A DNA stretch of 45,788 nt from Saprospiraceae bacterium. Lineage in GTDB: Bacteria > Bacteroidota > Bacteroidia > Chitinophagales > Saprospiraceae. The notes below the pieces were generated by a model that worked only from the letters and a program-made list of their open reading frames with translations, did no database searches and was not told where the DNA came from. Below, in pieces: positions 17,376 to 24,860 of this stretch. Made by a program: the position numbers and the translations under genes. Where the stretch lies: positions 1 through 45,788 of the forward strand of contig JANQLV010000056.1 of NCBI GenBank assembly GCA_028280415.1. Reading direction: 5' to 3'. Positions within the stretch are counted from its first letter, which is position 1. Every line of letters begins with the position of its first letter.

Positions 17376-17421
17376 TTTGTTTGGTATTAATAGTTGAAAA
17401 TACAATTGTCGCTGACAATTG
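17376..17421 (+). promoter_or_regulatory. Candidate promoter with overlapping palindromic operator for the arsenosugar genes
   Basis: TTTG at 17376-17379 and TACAATTG at 17401-17408 (one mismatch to TAnnTTTG) are 21 nt apart. A perfect 8+3+8 inverted repeat, CAATTGTC-GCT-GACAATTG, spans 17403-17421 and overlaps the -7 box. A dimeric repressor bound there would block transcription. It lies 29 nt before the start of the peroxidase-like gene. Confidence 0.55.
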
Positions 17422-17450
17422 AAACACATTAAATAATACAAGCAACAACC

Positions 17451-17789
17451 ATGAGTGAAAAGACTTATTTTGAGCCCAAAGACCTTAAAAATTTTAAAAA
17501 TATAACGGAGTGGCAGGAGGAATATGGAAAGAAATTCTTCGATTGGTACAGTTCGGTTTTTAAAGAAGGTGCTTTAACGGAGCGAGAAAAATCACTAATT
17601 GCATTAGCTGTAGCCCATGCTATCCAGTGCCCTTACTGTATCGAAGCCTATTCAAGTGCTTGTCTGGTCAAAGGTGCAGATGAAGAACAAATGATGGAAG
17701 CAGTACATGTAGCCGCCGCCATTCGTTCCGGTACAACCCTGGTTTATGGAACACAGATGATGAAACATGTGAACAAGATGTCGATGTAG
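17451..17789 (+). CDS. AhpD/carboxymuconolactone decarboxylase-like protein, arsenosugar-associated
   Basis: 112 aa, all-helical CMD/AhpD-fold protein. The redox motif CPYC is at 60-63, preceded by H56 in VAHAIQCPYCIEAYS. AhpD relatives use such a pair for peroxide or disulfide reduction. The sequence matches the group found next to ArsS in arsenosugar gene clusters (described as peroxidase-like), and arsS indeed follows 73 nt downstream. Its exact reaction in the pathway is not established. ATG at 17451 gives the normal length. Confidence 0.83.
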   Translation: MSEKTYFEPKDLKNFKNITEWQEEYGKKFFDWYSSVFKEGALTEREKSLIALAVAHAIQCPYCIEAYSSACLVKGADEEQMMEAVHVAAAIRSGTTLVYGTQMMKHVNKMSM

Positions 17790-17862
17790 CAATGGGCAAA
17801 TGAGTAGATGGAGAACTGATGGATGAGTCCGTAGTTATTTCTTTGTAATTTAAAATAATAAA

Positions 17863-18936
17863 ATGGCGATTAAGCAAAAAACGAAATCTCTTAGTGCAAC
17901 GGATAATAAACTTTCAGATACTTTTTTTCAATTAAGGGTTTTGAATGGAAAAGAGATTGTCGATGCTAAGTTTACTCCTTTTGAGGAGAAAATCGCGGAA
18001 TCTGGCTATCAGAAATTACAACCGGTTCCTCTTGAGATATTTCAGATTAATATTGGAAAACTCTGCAATCAGACTTGCGCCCATTGTCATGTAGATGCAG
18101 GACCGGATAAAAAGACAGAAAACATGTCCAAAGAAACTTTGGAGCGCTGTCTGGAAATTATAGCTTCTGTTCCCTCGATCACGACTGTTGATATTACGGG
18201 AGGCGCTCCGGAGATGAACCCGCATTTTCGCTGGTTTGTTGAGGAATGCTCTAAACTGGGCAAGCAAGTGATTGACCGATGTAATTTAACGATCATCGTT
18301 GCCAATAAAAAGTATAATGACTTACCCGAGTTTTTGGCCAAACACAATGTACAGGTTGTTTCTTCCCTCCCCTACTTCTCTAAAAGTCGCACCGATAATC
18401 AGCGGGGAGACGGCGTTTTCGAGGATTCCATCAAAGCGCTAAAAATGCTCAATGCAGTTGGATACGGAAAAGAAGGTACAGGTTTAAAACTGGATTTGGT
18501 TTATAATCCATCCGGTGCATTTTTACCTAGTAGCCAGGAACAATTACAATCCGAATTCAAAAGACAGCTCAAGCGCAAATTTGATATTGATTTTAATAGC
18601 CTTTATGCAATAACCAATCTTCCAATCAGTCGATTTTTGGATTATTTGATTCAGACTGATAATTATGAAGATTACATGCAGTTACTAGTCGAAGCCTATA
18701 ATCCGGCTACGGTGATGGGATTGATGTGCCGCAATACGATTTCCGTCAGTTGGGATGGATATTTATACGATTGTGATTTCAATCAAATGCTCGACCTGAA
18801 AGTAGCGACTAAAGATTCTCAGCATATTGATCATTTTAATATAGATAAGCTCCAACAAAGAGATATTGTTCTCAATCAACATTGCTATGGTTGTACCGCC
18901 GGAGCGGGAAGTAGCTGTGGTGGTGAGATCGCCTAA
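17863..18936 (+). CDS. arsS: Arsenosugar biosynthesis radical SAM protein ArsS
   Basis: 357 aa radical SAM enzyme. The [4Fe-4S] cluster motif is CNQTCAHC (C68, C72, C75), followed by DITGGAPEMNP, the SAM-binding GGxP-type element. The C-terminal part has the DUF3641 character with several further cysteines: MCRNTISVSWDGYLYDCDFNQ and the terminal CYGCTAGAGSSCGG, probably auxiliary cluster ligands. ArsS is known to act after arsenite methylation, joining a 5'-deoxyadenosyl group to a dimethylarsenical on the way to arsenosugars. The expected methyltransferase ArsM is not in this window. All conserved cysteines are ordinary TGT/TGC codons, so this is not the selenoprotein form at those positions. 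Confidence 0.9.
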   Translation: MAIKQKTKSLSATDNKLSDTFFQLRVLNGKEIVDAKFTPFEEKIAESGYQKLQPVPLEIFQINIGKLCNQTCAHCHVDAGPDKKTENMSKETLERCLEIIASVPSITTVDITGGAPEMNPHFRWFVEECSKLGKQVIDRCNLTIIVANKKYNDLPEFLAKHNVQVVSSLPYFSKSRTDNQRGDGVFEDSIKALKMLNAVGYGKEGTGLKLDLVYNPSGAFLPSSQEQLQSEFKRQLKRKFDIDFNSLYAITNLPISRFLDYLIQTDNYEDYMQLLVEAYNPATVMGLMCRNTISVSWDGYLYDCDFNQMLDLKVATKDSQHIDHFNIDKLQQRDIVLNQHCYGCTAGAGSSCGGEIA

Positions 18937-18954
18937 TGCTCTATTTTTTTCCTG

Positions 18955-18990
18955 ACTCGTCCTTTGATTTTTGGCTTTCAAAGGACGAGT
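18955..18990. repeat. 13-bp inverted repeat downstream of arsS
   Basis: Perfect arms ACTCGTCCTTTGA (18955-18967) and its complement (18978-18990) enclose a 10-nt loop, 19 nt after the arsS stop. No T-run follows on either strand, so it is a strong 3' hairpin rather than a standard intrinsic terminator. Confidence 0.6.
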
Positions 18991-19140
18991 AGCGAATCAA
19001 TGAAATGCCCAATCCCTTTCTGTTTTTAAAAAATTAGAATTAGTTTTACGTTTTTTGAAGGTCTATGCCAATGTCGTAATTAGATAGCTTATTCGTTGTG
19101 AACACTATTTTGCAACATCAAAAAAGTAATACTACAGGAA

Positions 19141-19944
19141 ATGGAACCTACGCTTATTCAGAATTTGGGCACACTGGTCATGCTTATTATACTACAGGCG
19201 GTATTAGGCTTCGATAATCTTTTATACATCTCGCTAGAGTCGAAAAATGCTCCAGAGGATAAAAGAAGTTATGTACGAAAGGTAGGAATCAGTTTGGCCA
19301 TTATTCTCAGAATAGCATTGCTTTTTATACTGATAAAATTAACCGAAATCTTCCAGGAGCCGCTATTCAAAATTGATCTTGGGAAGTTCTTTCACGGAGA
19401 TTTTAATGGCCATAGTTTAATTGTATTAGTCGGAGGGGCATTTATTATTTACACTGCAATCAAAGAAATCTGGCACATGATCTCAATGGACACTGGGGAT
19501 GCCCTCAATGAGAAAAAACGTCATAAATCCGTTGCTCAGGTTATTTTTATGATTATAATAATGAATCTGGTATTCTCTTTCGATTCGATCCTGAGTGCTA
19601 TGGCACTGACCAAAGTATTTTGGGTAATGGCTTCGGCAATTATTATCGGAGGAATATTGATGATTGTACTAGCCGATAAAATTTCCGACTTTTTGGCTAA
19701 AAACCGCATGTACGAAGTATTGGGTCTGTTTATTCTTTTTCTGGTAGGTATTATGCTGGTGACCGAAGGAGGACATTTGGCACATATTGCAATTTGGGAA
19801 AGTCCGGTTACACAAATGAGTAAATCTACTTTCTATTTTATTCTGGTAATCCTGATATTGACCGATATTGCACAGGGAAGATATCAACGAAACCTGAGCC
19901 AGGCGCAGGAACGAGCTAAAGCGAAGAGAAAGGAAGAAGTTTGA
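19141..19944 (+). CDS. TerC-family integral membrane protein
   Basis: 267 aa with about seven membrane segments. The TerC/Alx family hallmarks are visible: VLGFDNLLYISL in the first helix (about 22-33) and VFSFDSILSAMAL in the middle, each carrying a buried acidic residue thought to take part in metal transport. Family members export or handle metal ions, especially manganese, and some are linked to tellurite resistance. Substrate unknown here. A short RAKAKRKEEV tail ends the protein. The gene stands alone; a four-copy 7-bp repeat begins right after the stop. Confidence 0.88.
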   Translation: MEPTLIQNLGTLVMLIILQAVLGFDNLLYISLESKNAPEDKRSYVRKVGISLAIILRIALLFILIKLTEIFQEPLFKIDLGKFFHGDFNGHSLIVLVGGAFIIYTAIKEIWHMISMDTGDALNEKKRHKSVAQVIFMIIIMNLVFSFDSILSAMALTKVFWVMASAIIIGGILMIVLADKISDFLAKNRMYEVLGLFILFLVGIMLVTEGGHLAHIAIWESPVTQMSKSTFYFILVILILTDIAQGRYQRNLSQAQERAKAKRKEEV

Positions 19945-19972
19945 TTCGAGGTTCGAGGTTCGAGGTTCGAGG
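19945..19972. repeat. Four tandem copies of a 7-bp unit
   Basis: TTCGAGG is repeated four times without change directly after the terC-like stop codon. The length can be expected to vary by slippage. No function is evident. Confidence 0.8.
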
Positions 19973-20012
19973 TTTAATAAAATAATATTGTTTTAATCAA
20001 AATCACAATGCT

Positions 20013-21029
20013 ATGAAATGGCCAATTCGACTATTATCGGTTTTATTCGTTGCACTATTGATCAACTCCTGTGTACCTACTAAAAAGTACGCGACCCTGG
20101 AAAAAGAAAGTATGCGCAATAAGCGGCAAAGAGATTCTTTAAAAAGTATTGTAGAGAAGGATCGCTTTTTACAATACGATGTGCAAAGACTGGAAAGTCA
20201 GCAAAAGAAAGATAAAGCAGCTTATGCAGAATTAGAAGAACGCTTTTTGGCACTAAGCCAAAACAATCAGGAATTATTGTTTCGCTTCGATCAATTGCTG
20301 GCACAAAATAAGGAGTTATTGGCTACCAGCTCGGATGAGAAACTGGATTTAACCGGTCAATTGGCCACGAAACAAACAGAACTGGATCAAAAAGAAAGAG
20401 CCCTGGCCCGCTTAGAGGATGATTTAAAAGCACAAGAGCAAAACCTTCAGCTTATTCGGGAACAGCTCCAGATCAAAGAAGAACAATTAAGCAATGTCGA
20501 TGGTCAGTTCAGCAACTACGAACAACAACTACAGGAACTACAGGAAGCACTTCGGCAAAAAGAAGAAAAGCTCCTACAGCTTCGCCAAAATGTTAATCAG
20601 GCTTTATTAGGATTCACTGATTCAGATTTAACGATCAGCGAAAAGGACGGGAAAATTTACGTTTCGCTTAGTCAAAATCTGCTTTTTGCAAGCGGTAGCG
20701 ATAAGATTGACTGGAAAGGTAAAAAAGCAATTATTCAACTGGCACAAGTACTCAAAGACAATCCGGATATTTTGGTCAATGTTGAAGGACATACCGATGC
20801 AGTTGGAAATGCTTCCAGCAATTGGGATCTGAGTGTTCGAAGAGCAACCTCTGTCGTTAAAGTGCTGACCGGTCAGGGACTTGATCCCAAAAGGGTAACA
20901 GCTTCCGGAAGAGCTTTCTACGATCCGATCGCTCCCAATAATTCAGCGGTAAATAAAGCGAAAAATCGCCGAACGGAAATCATTCTGACACCGAAGCTCG
21001 ATCAATTATACGATATCATTAATCAATAG
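20013..21029 (+). CDS. OmpA-family lipoprotein with long coiled coil
   Basis: 338 aa. Lipoprotein signal with LINSC (C20 lipidated). Residues 28-195 form an uninterrupted coiled coil rich in Q, E, K and L. Residues about 215-335 are an OmpA C-terminal peptidoglycan-binding domain, with the diaminopimelate-contacting pair in EGHTDAVG (D262) and WDLSVRRA (R276/R277) and a final KNRRTEI. The likely role is a spacer tethering the outer membrane to the cell wall. One of three OmpA-domain proteins in the window. Confidence 0.88.
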   Translation: MKWPIRLLSVLFVALLINSCVPTKKYATLEKESMRNKRQRDSLKSIVEKDRFLQYDVQRLESQQKKDKAAYAELEERFLALSQNNQELLFRFDQLLAQNKELLATSSDEKLDLTGQLATKQTELDQKERALARLEDDLKAQEQNLQLIREQLQIKEEQLSNVDGQFSNYEQQLQELQEALRQKEEKLLQLRQNVNQALLGFTDSDLTISEKDGKIYVSLSQNLLFASGSDKIDWKGKKAIIQLAQVLKDNPDILVNVEGHTDAVGNASSNWDLSVRRATSVVKVLTGQGLDPKRVTASGRAFYDPIAPNNSAVNKAKNRRTEIILTPKLDQLYDIINQ

Positions 21030-21449
21030 GATTATCGCATTGCTCATTGCCGAGAGATTTAAGGCCGGGTACAAGATTGATGTCACCTCTGCCCATCTTG
21101 CCTTTGTTCGCTTGCCCTTATTTGCTTAAGTTATTAAAAATCAATAACTTGACCTAAAATTAAAAAACAGCAGGAACGCCCGTTTGCATTTTTGCAGATG
21201 GGCGCTCGAATATAGAAATCTTACCAGTCGATAAAAACTTAATTTTTGAATATCAAAAATTAAAAAATTCAATTTTCAAAGTTTTAAACTAGTTGACCTC
21301 AATTTGAGCTGGCTCAAAAGGAAGCATTTGTTGTGTTATTTATACTTTTTAATGCTTATTGTAATGAAGTGACAAAAACTAATATCAATCACTTCAATTT
21401 TTAATTTTATTTTAAGAATCATTTTAGATGGTTTTCACGTTTTACTGGT
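21030..21449. other. 420-nt intergenic region with stem-loops
   Basis: No gene. Two structures stand out: an 8-bp inverted repeat AAGTTATT/AATAACTT (21128-21135 with 21143-21150) and the longer hairpin at 21177-21204. The last 200 nt are very AT-rich and should hold the promoter of the metalloprotease gene, but no exact TAnnTTTG box is present. Confidence 0.5.
21177..21204 (+). repeat. 12-bp RNA stem-loop with UUUU loop
   Basis: CGCCCGTTTGCA pairs along its whole length with TGCAGATGGGCG, using two G-U wobbles, around a TTTT loop. The wobbles hold only in the plus-strand RNA; on the other strand they become A-C mismatches, so any function is in a plus-strand transcript. No T-run follows. Confidence 0.5.
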
Positions 21450-22703
21450 ATGAGAAAATTATTATCCTCTATTTTTTTCATTTTAATCTTATCTCTGACA
21501 GGGAATACACAAGCAACACGTTGTGCCCATGACTGGTTGCGGGAAACACACGAGCAGCGATTTCCAGGTTTTCAGGAGCAGAATGCGGTAATAGAACAGA
21601 ACTTATCCCATACCACCTATAATACCGGCCAAAGATCAGTTATTACGATTCCCGTAGTGGTTCATATCGTTTATTACGAAGAAAATGAAGATATCTCTGA
21701 TTTGCAGATCCAATCACAAATAGAAGTACTCAATGAAGATTTCAGGCTTTTAAATGAAAACGTAAATGGTATCCCGGCTGAGTTTCAGCCATTGGCTGCC
21801 GATACAGAAATAGAATTTTGTCTGGCTTCTCTTGATCCAGAAGGTCGGCCTACTACTGGTATCAATCGCGTGCAAACCACTTATGAATGTCTTGGTGATA
21901 TCGGAGGGGTAAAAGTCAATGGTACGTCCCGATTATTCTATTCTGAACTGGGAGGCACCGATGGCTGGGATACTGAACATTATCTCAATATCTGGGTAGC
22001 GAACAGTTGCGGGGTCTATATCGGCATTACACCAAGCCTGGCAGTGATGGATTTTGCTCCGGAAGAAGACGGTATCGTCATTGATTATAAATATTTTGGA
22101 AATAATTGTAATTCTTCAGAAGCCTCGCCTTATCATCTGGGGCGTACCGCTACTCATGAGATCGGACATTTTCTGGGTTTAAGACATCCCTGGGGAGATT
22201 GTGATGGTGAGGATCCCGATTTTGTGGAGGATACACCAATCCAGGCAGAACCGTTCTTCGGTTGTCCTTCTTATCCGCAGGGAACCTGTGGCATCTCGGA
22301 AATGTATATGAATTTTATGAATTATACGGATGATGCCTGTATGGCAATGTTTACCCATGGACAAAAGGCTCGAATGCTTTCCGTCCTAAATGGCCCAAGA
22401 TCAGGACTAACTGAATCTGTTGGCTGTGCTCTTTTAGACCCTCCCCTTCCTTTTGGAGAAGATGCTATTGGGCTTTATCCCAATCCCGCTACCAATTGTA
22501 TACATATCGATTTCAATGCGGAAATTCCCGGCGATATAGATGTGGAAATGGTCAATGCAGCAGGGCAGGTACTCTATCGAAATATTGAAAGTTCCCGAAA
22601 TTTCCGATCGATTGATGCCATAAATCTTAGCAACGGTATCTACTTTATTAGTTTTCGAGCTGCCAAACAAACCATTACCAAAAAAATAATGATCGCAAAG
22701 TAA
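21450..22703 (+). CDS. Pappalysin-like M43 zinc metalloprotease with T9SS sorting domain
   Basis: 417 aa secreted protease. Signal peptide 1-22. The catalytic metzincin motif is HEIGHFLGLRH at 236-246 (ligands H236, H240, H246; base E237), followed by WGD, and a Met-turn at M290 in MNFMNYTDD. This is the layout of MEROPS family M43B (pappalysin/cytophagalysin, ulilysin). Cysteines flanking the active site probably form disulfides. Residues from about 335 form a T9SS C-terminal sorting domain (GLYPNPATNCIHIDF, then NGIYFISF and a basic end). The protein should be exported through the outer membrane and degrade extracellular protein. Confidence 0.92.
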   Translation: MRKLLSSIFFILILSLTGNTQATRCAHDWLRETHEQRFPGFQEQNAVIEQNLSHTTYNTGQRSVITIPVVVHIVYYEENEDISDLQIQSQIEVLNEDFRLLNENVNGIPAEFQPLAADTEIEFCLASLDPEGRPTTGINRVQTTYECLGDIGGVKVNGTSRLFYSELGGTDGWDTEHYLNIWVANSCGVYIGITPSLAVMDFAPEEDGIVIDYKYFGNNCNSSEASPYHLGRTATHEIGHFLGLRHPWGDCDGEDPDFVEDTPIQAEPFFGCPSYPQGTCGISEMYMNFMNYTDDACMAMFTHGQKARMLSVLNGPRSGLTESVGCALLDPPLPFGEDAIGLYPNPATNCIHIDFNAEIPGDIDVEMVNAAGQVLYRNIESSRNFRSIDAINLSNGIYFISFRAAKQTITKKIMIAK

Positions 22704-22761
22704 ATTCACGCTAACCGGATTTTTCTTCTGATTAAAGATGGCTTCCTGATAAAAGTATTAT

Positions 22762-22778
22762 CTTGTTTTCAAAACAAG
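22762..22778. promoter_or_regulatory. 17-bp palindrome just before the DUF6438 gene
   Basis: CTTGTTTT-C-AAAACAAG is a perfect 8+1+8 inverted repeat ending 5 nt before the ATG at 22784. A -7-like TATCTTGT (22759-22766) overlaps its left arm. It could be an operator; as RNA it is too tight to form a hairpin except with a few pairs opened. Confidence 0.4.
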
Positions 22779-22783
22779 TCTAA

Positions 22784-23515
22784 ATGTCTTTCAAACTTTC
22801 CTGGTCGCTTTTCCTGATTCCTCTCTTCTTCGCTTATTGTAAAAAGCCTAAGCAGTTAAGTGATCTGGAAAATCTGAATGTAGAAATTGAATACCAAACC
22901 AGTCCCTGTTTTGGCAAATGTCCCTTTTTTATATTAACCGTTTATAAAGGAGGGATTGTCCGGTTCGAAGGCAAAAAGTTTGTCCGGAAATTTGGTACTT
23001 ATGTAAAAAAACTCAAAAAAAGAGACTATAAAAAACTCAAAAAAGCTTTTATAGAGGCCAATCTCTGGTCCCTGGAAAATAGTTATTCCGGAAATATCCC
23101 CGATATCCCCAAGCATCGGATTTCTTTTTTTCATAATGGAAAACAAAAAACCATCATTGGAGATATGACCCGTCCGGAAATAGTCCTTGATCTCGAAAAT
23201 CAGCTGGAAGCAATTGCCCAAAATGAGGTGAACTGGACCGTGTTGGAAGTACCTAATCCCGAATTACAGGATTTTTATATTAAAGATGAATTAGTCATCG
23301 GATTGAAGCGCAGAACAGATATTAAAGAGTGGATCAAAAAATATCCCAACTGGAACATGGAGGTATTATCTTCGATTTCCAAACCAAGAAATATCTGGGT
23401 GATTCGTTTTGAAAAACCGGATTTCAATCCTGCTCAGGTTGCCAATTGGCTATCTATGGATGAAGAAATCAATGTATTAGAGTTTAATAAAAAGGATAGT
23501 GAAGTAAAAGAATAG
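22784..23515 (+). CDS. DUF6438 lipoprotein fused to a protease-prodomain-like domain
   Basis: 243 aa lipoprotein (signal with FFAYC, C19). Residues about 30-150 match the pattern of DUF6438: TSPCFGKCPFFILTVYKGG with C42 and C46, then GTYVKKLKKRDYKKLKKAF and a closing helix. The function of DUF6438 is unknown; the cysteine pair may be a disulfide. Residues about 166-235 (KDELVIGLKRRTDIKEWIKK, then IWVIRFEK and ANWLSMDEEINVLEFN) resemble the N-terminal prodomain of fervidolysin-like subtilases, yet no protease is attached. Such domains can act as stand-alone chaperones or inhibitors. First of three consecutive lipoprotein genes. Confidence 0.75.
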   Translation: MSFKLSWSLFLIPLFFAYCKKPKQLSDLENLNVEIEYQTSPCFGKCPFFILTVYKGGIVRFEGKKFVRKFGTYVKKLKKRDYKKLKKAFIEANLWSLENSYSGNIPDIPKHRISFFHNGKQKTIIGDMTRPEIVLDLENQLEAIAQNEVNWTVLEVPNPELQDFYIKDELVIGLKRRTDIKEWIKKYPNWNMEVLSSISKPRNIWVIRFEKPDFNPAQVANWLSMDEEINVLEFNKKDSEVKE

Positions 23516-23595
23516 CACCGATATTCAGCACCGGAAGAAACACAAGTATGGAACGTAACCACTGGAGGCCAAAGCGATTAAAACCACTACCTGAT

Positions 23596-24312
23596 ATGCG
23601 ATATTTAGTTTTTTTATTATTGGTCCTGTCCTGCCGGGATAATCCTGGAACAGATGCAGGCGTTTTATCGAAAAAAGTGGAAGTACTCGAAGTGACCGGC
23701 CAATTTGCTCTGCAAGAAGGAGATTTACTGTTTCAGGATGGAGATTGCGGCGCATTTTGCGAAGCTATAGAGGCTGTTACGCATGGTGTAAATGGAGCGC
23801 GCCTGTCTCATGTCGGAATGGTTATCCAGGGAGCGGAAGCCCGGCATGCAGTGCTGGAAGCCACAACTCAAGGGGTCATCGAAAGTCCTATTGATAGTTT
23901 TTTATACCGAAGTACAGATCAAAACGGAAAACCGAAAGTAATCGTCGGCCGTCTGAAAGAAAATATGCGTTCCCTGATCCGGCCGGCCATTCAGGCAGGT
24001 CTGCAAAACCGGGGCAAGGCTTATGACGACATTTTTAATCTTAATAATGATCAGTATTATTGCTCAGAACTTTTGTACTTTGCCTTCAAGGAAGCCAATG
24101 GAGGGACTCCGGTTTTTCAACTCAGACCAATGACCTATAAAGACCCCCAAACCGGCGAGACCTTCCCGGCCTGGGTGGAGTATTTCCAAAAACTGGGACA
24201 GCAAATCCCGGAAGGACAACCGGGCCTAAATCCGGGTAGTATGTCCCGGTCCATTTATTTGGATATTGTACACGTTTACGGTGAAGTAAGTGGCTGGAAG
24301 CCCCGGAACTGA
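23596..24312 (+). CDS. YiiX-like permuted papain-fold (NlpC/P60 superfamily) lipoprotein
   Basis: 238 aa from the ATG at 23596, which gives a clean lipoprotein signal (MRYLVFLLLVLSC, C13); the frame is open to an ATG at 23548 but the added 16 residues spoil the signal. The domain is a circularly permuted papain-like hydrolase of the YiiX/YebB type: GDLLFQDGDCGAFCEAI, the histidine in RLSHVGMV (H72), VLEAT, then the catalytic cysteine in YYCSELLYFAF (C156). Relatives cleave amide or thioester bonds in peptides or lipids. Its substrate is not known. It lies 80 nt after the DUF6438 gene and 62 nt before the YCII gene. Confidence 0.85.
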   Translation: MRYLVFLLLVLSCRDNPGTDAGVLSKKVEVLEVTGQFALQEGDLLFQDGDCGAFCEAIEAVTHGVNGARLSHVGMVIQGAEARHAVLEATTQGVIESPIDSFLYRSTDQNGKPKVIVGRLKENMRSLIRPAIQAGLQNRGKAYDDIFNLNNDQYYCSELLYFAFKEANGGTPVFQLRPMTYKDPQTGETFPAWVEYFQKLGQQIPEGQPGLNPGSMSRSIYLDIVHVYGEVSGWKPRN

Positions 24313-24374
24313 TGCTATTCGAAGGAAAATTTTGTATAGCTTATAACTGTTTTTTAATCATAAAATACCCAATC

Positions 24375-24842
24375 ATGAAATACTTTTTCAGTATTGTAAT
24401 GTGCTTATTTATCCTGGCTTGTCAACCTACTGATCAAGCGCCGGTTACTGTGGAAAAAATCGTTGAAAAAATTGCTCCGCTAAAACTCGATACTGCTGGT
24501 TATGAGACTTTTACCTATCCTGAAGGGGATACGATTTATTTAATGAAAAAATATTTCATGGTACATTTAAAGCCGGGACCCAATCGGGATCAGGGTAAAG
24601 AAGAAGAAGCAAAAATTCAGGAAGCACATTTGGCACATTTATCCAAAATGGCGGAAGATCGAAAGATTTGTATTGTAGGCCCTTCGGACGGGAATCCGGA
24701 TATCTTGGGTATTGCTATTTACTCCACGAAAAGTCTGGAAATTGCCGATAGCCTGGCTAATGCTGATCCGGCGGTAAAAGCGGGGAGATTAGTGGTGGAA
24801 GTTTTCCCATTTTGGGCAGCAGCAGGAGGTCATTTGTTTTAG
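24375..24842 (+). CDS. YCII-related domain lipoprotein
   Basis: 155 aa, lipoprotein signal with FILAC (C16). Residues about 52-148 form a YCII-like ferredoxin-fold domain: KKYFMVHLKPGPNR, then EAHLAHLSKMAEDRKICIVGP with conserved-looking histidines H85 and H88, and ADPAVKAGRLVVEVFPFW. YCII proteins are usually cytoplasmic and their role is poorly known, so an exported lipid-anchored copy is noteworthy. The ATG at 24375 is chosen over an in-frame ATG at 24312, because only the former starts directly with the signal. Last gene of the lipoprotein trio, convergent with lptD (18-nt gap). Confidence 0.78.
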   Translation: MKYFFSIVMCLFILACQPTDQAPVTVEKIVEKIAPLKLDTAGYETFTYPEGDTIYLMKKYFMVHLKPGPNRDQGKEEEAKIQEAHLAHLSKMAEDRKICIVGPSDGNPDILGIAIYSTKSLEIADSLANADPAVKAGRLVVEVFPFWAAAGGHLF

Positions 24843-24860
24843 TCCGGGCATAGCTATCCC

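Noticed and set aside
18955-18990. arsS downstream hairpin as an intrinsic terminator
   Set aside because: The stem is strong, but no T-run follows on either strand; kept only as an inverted repeat.
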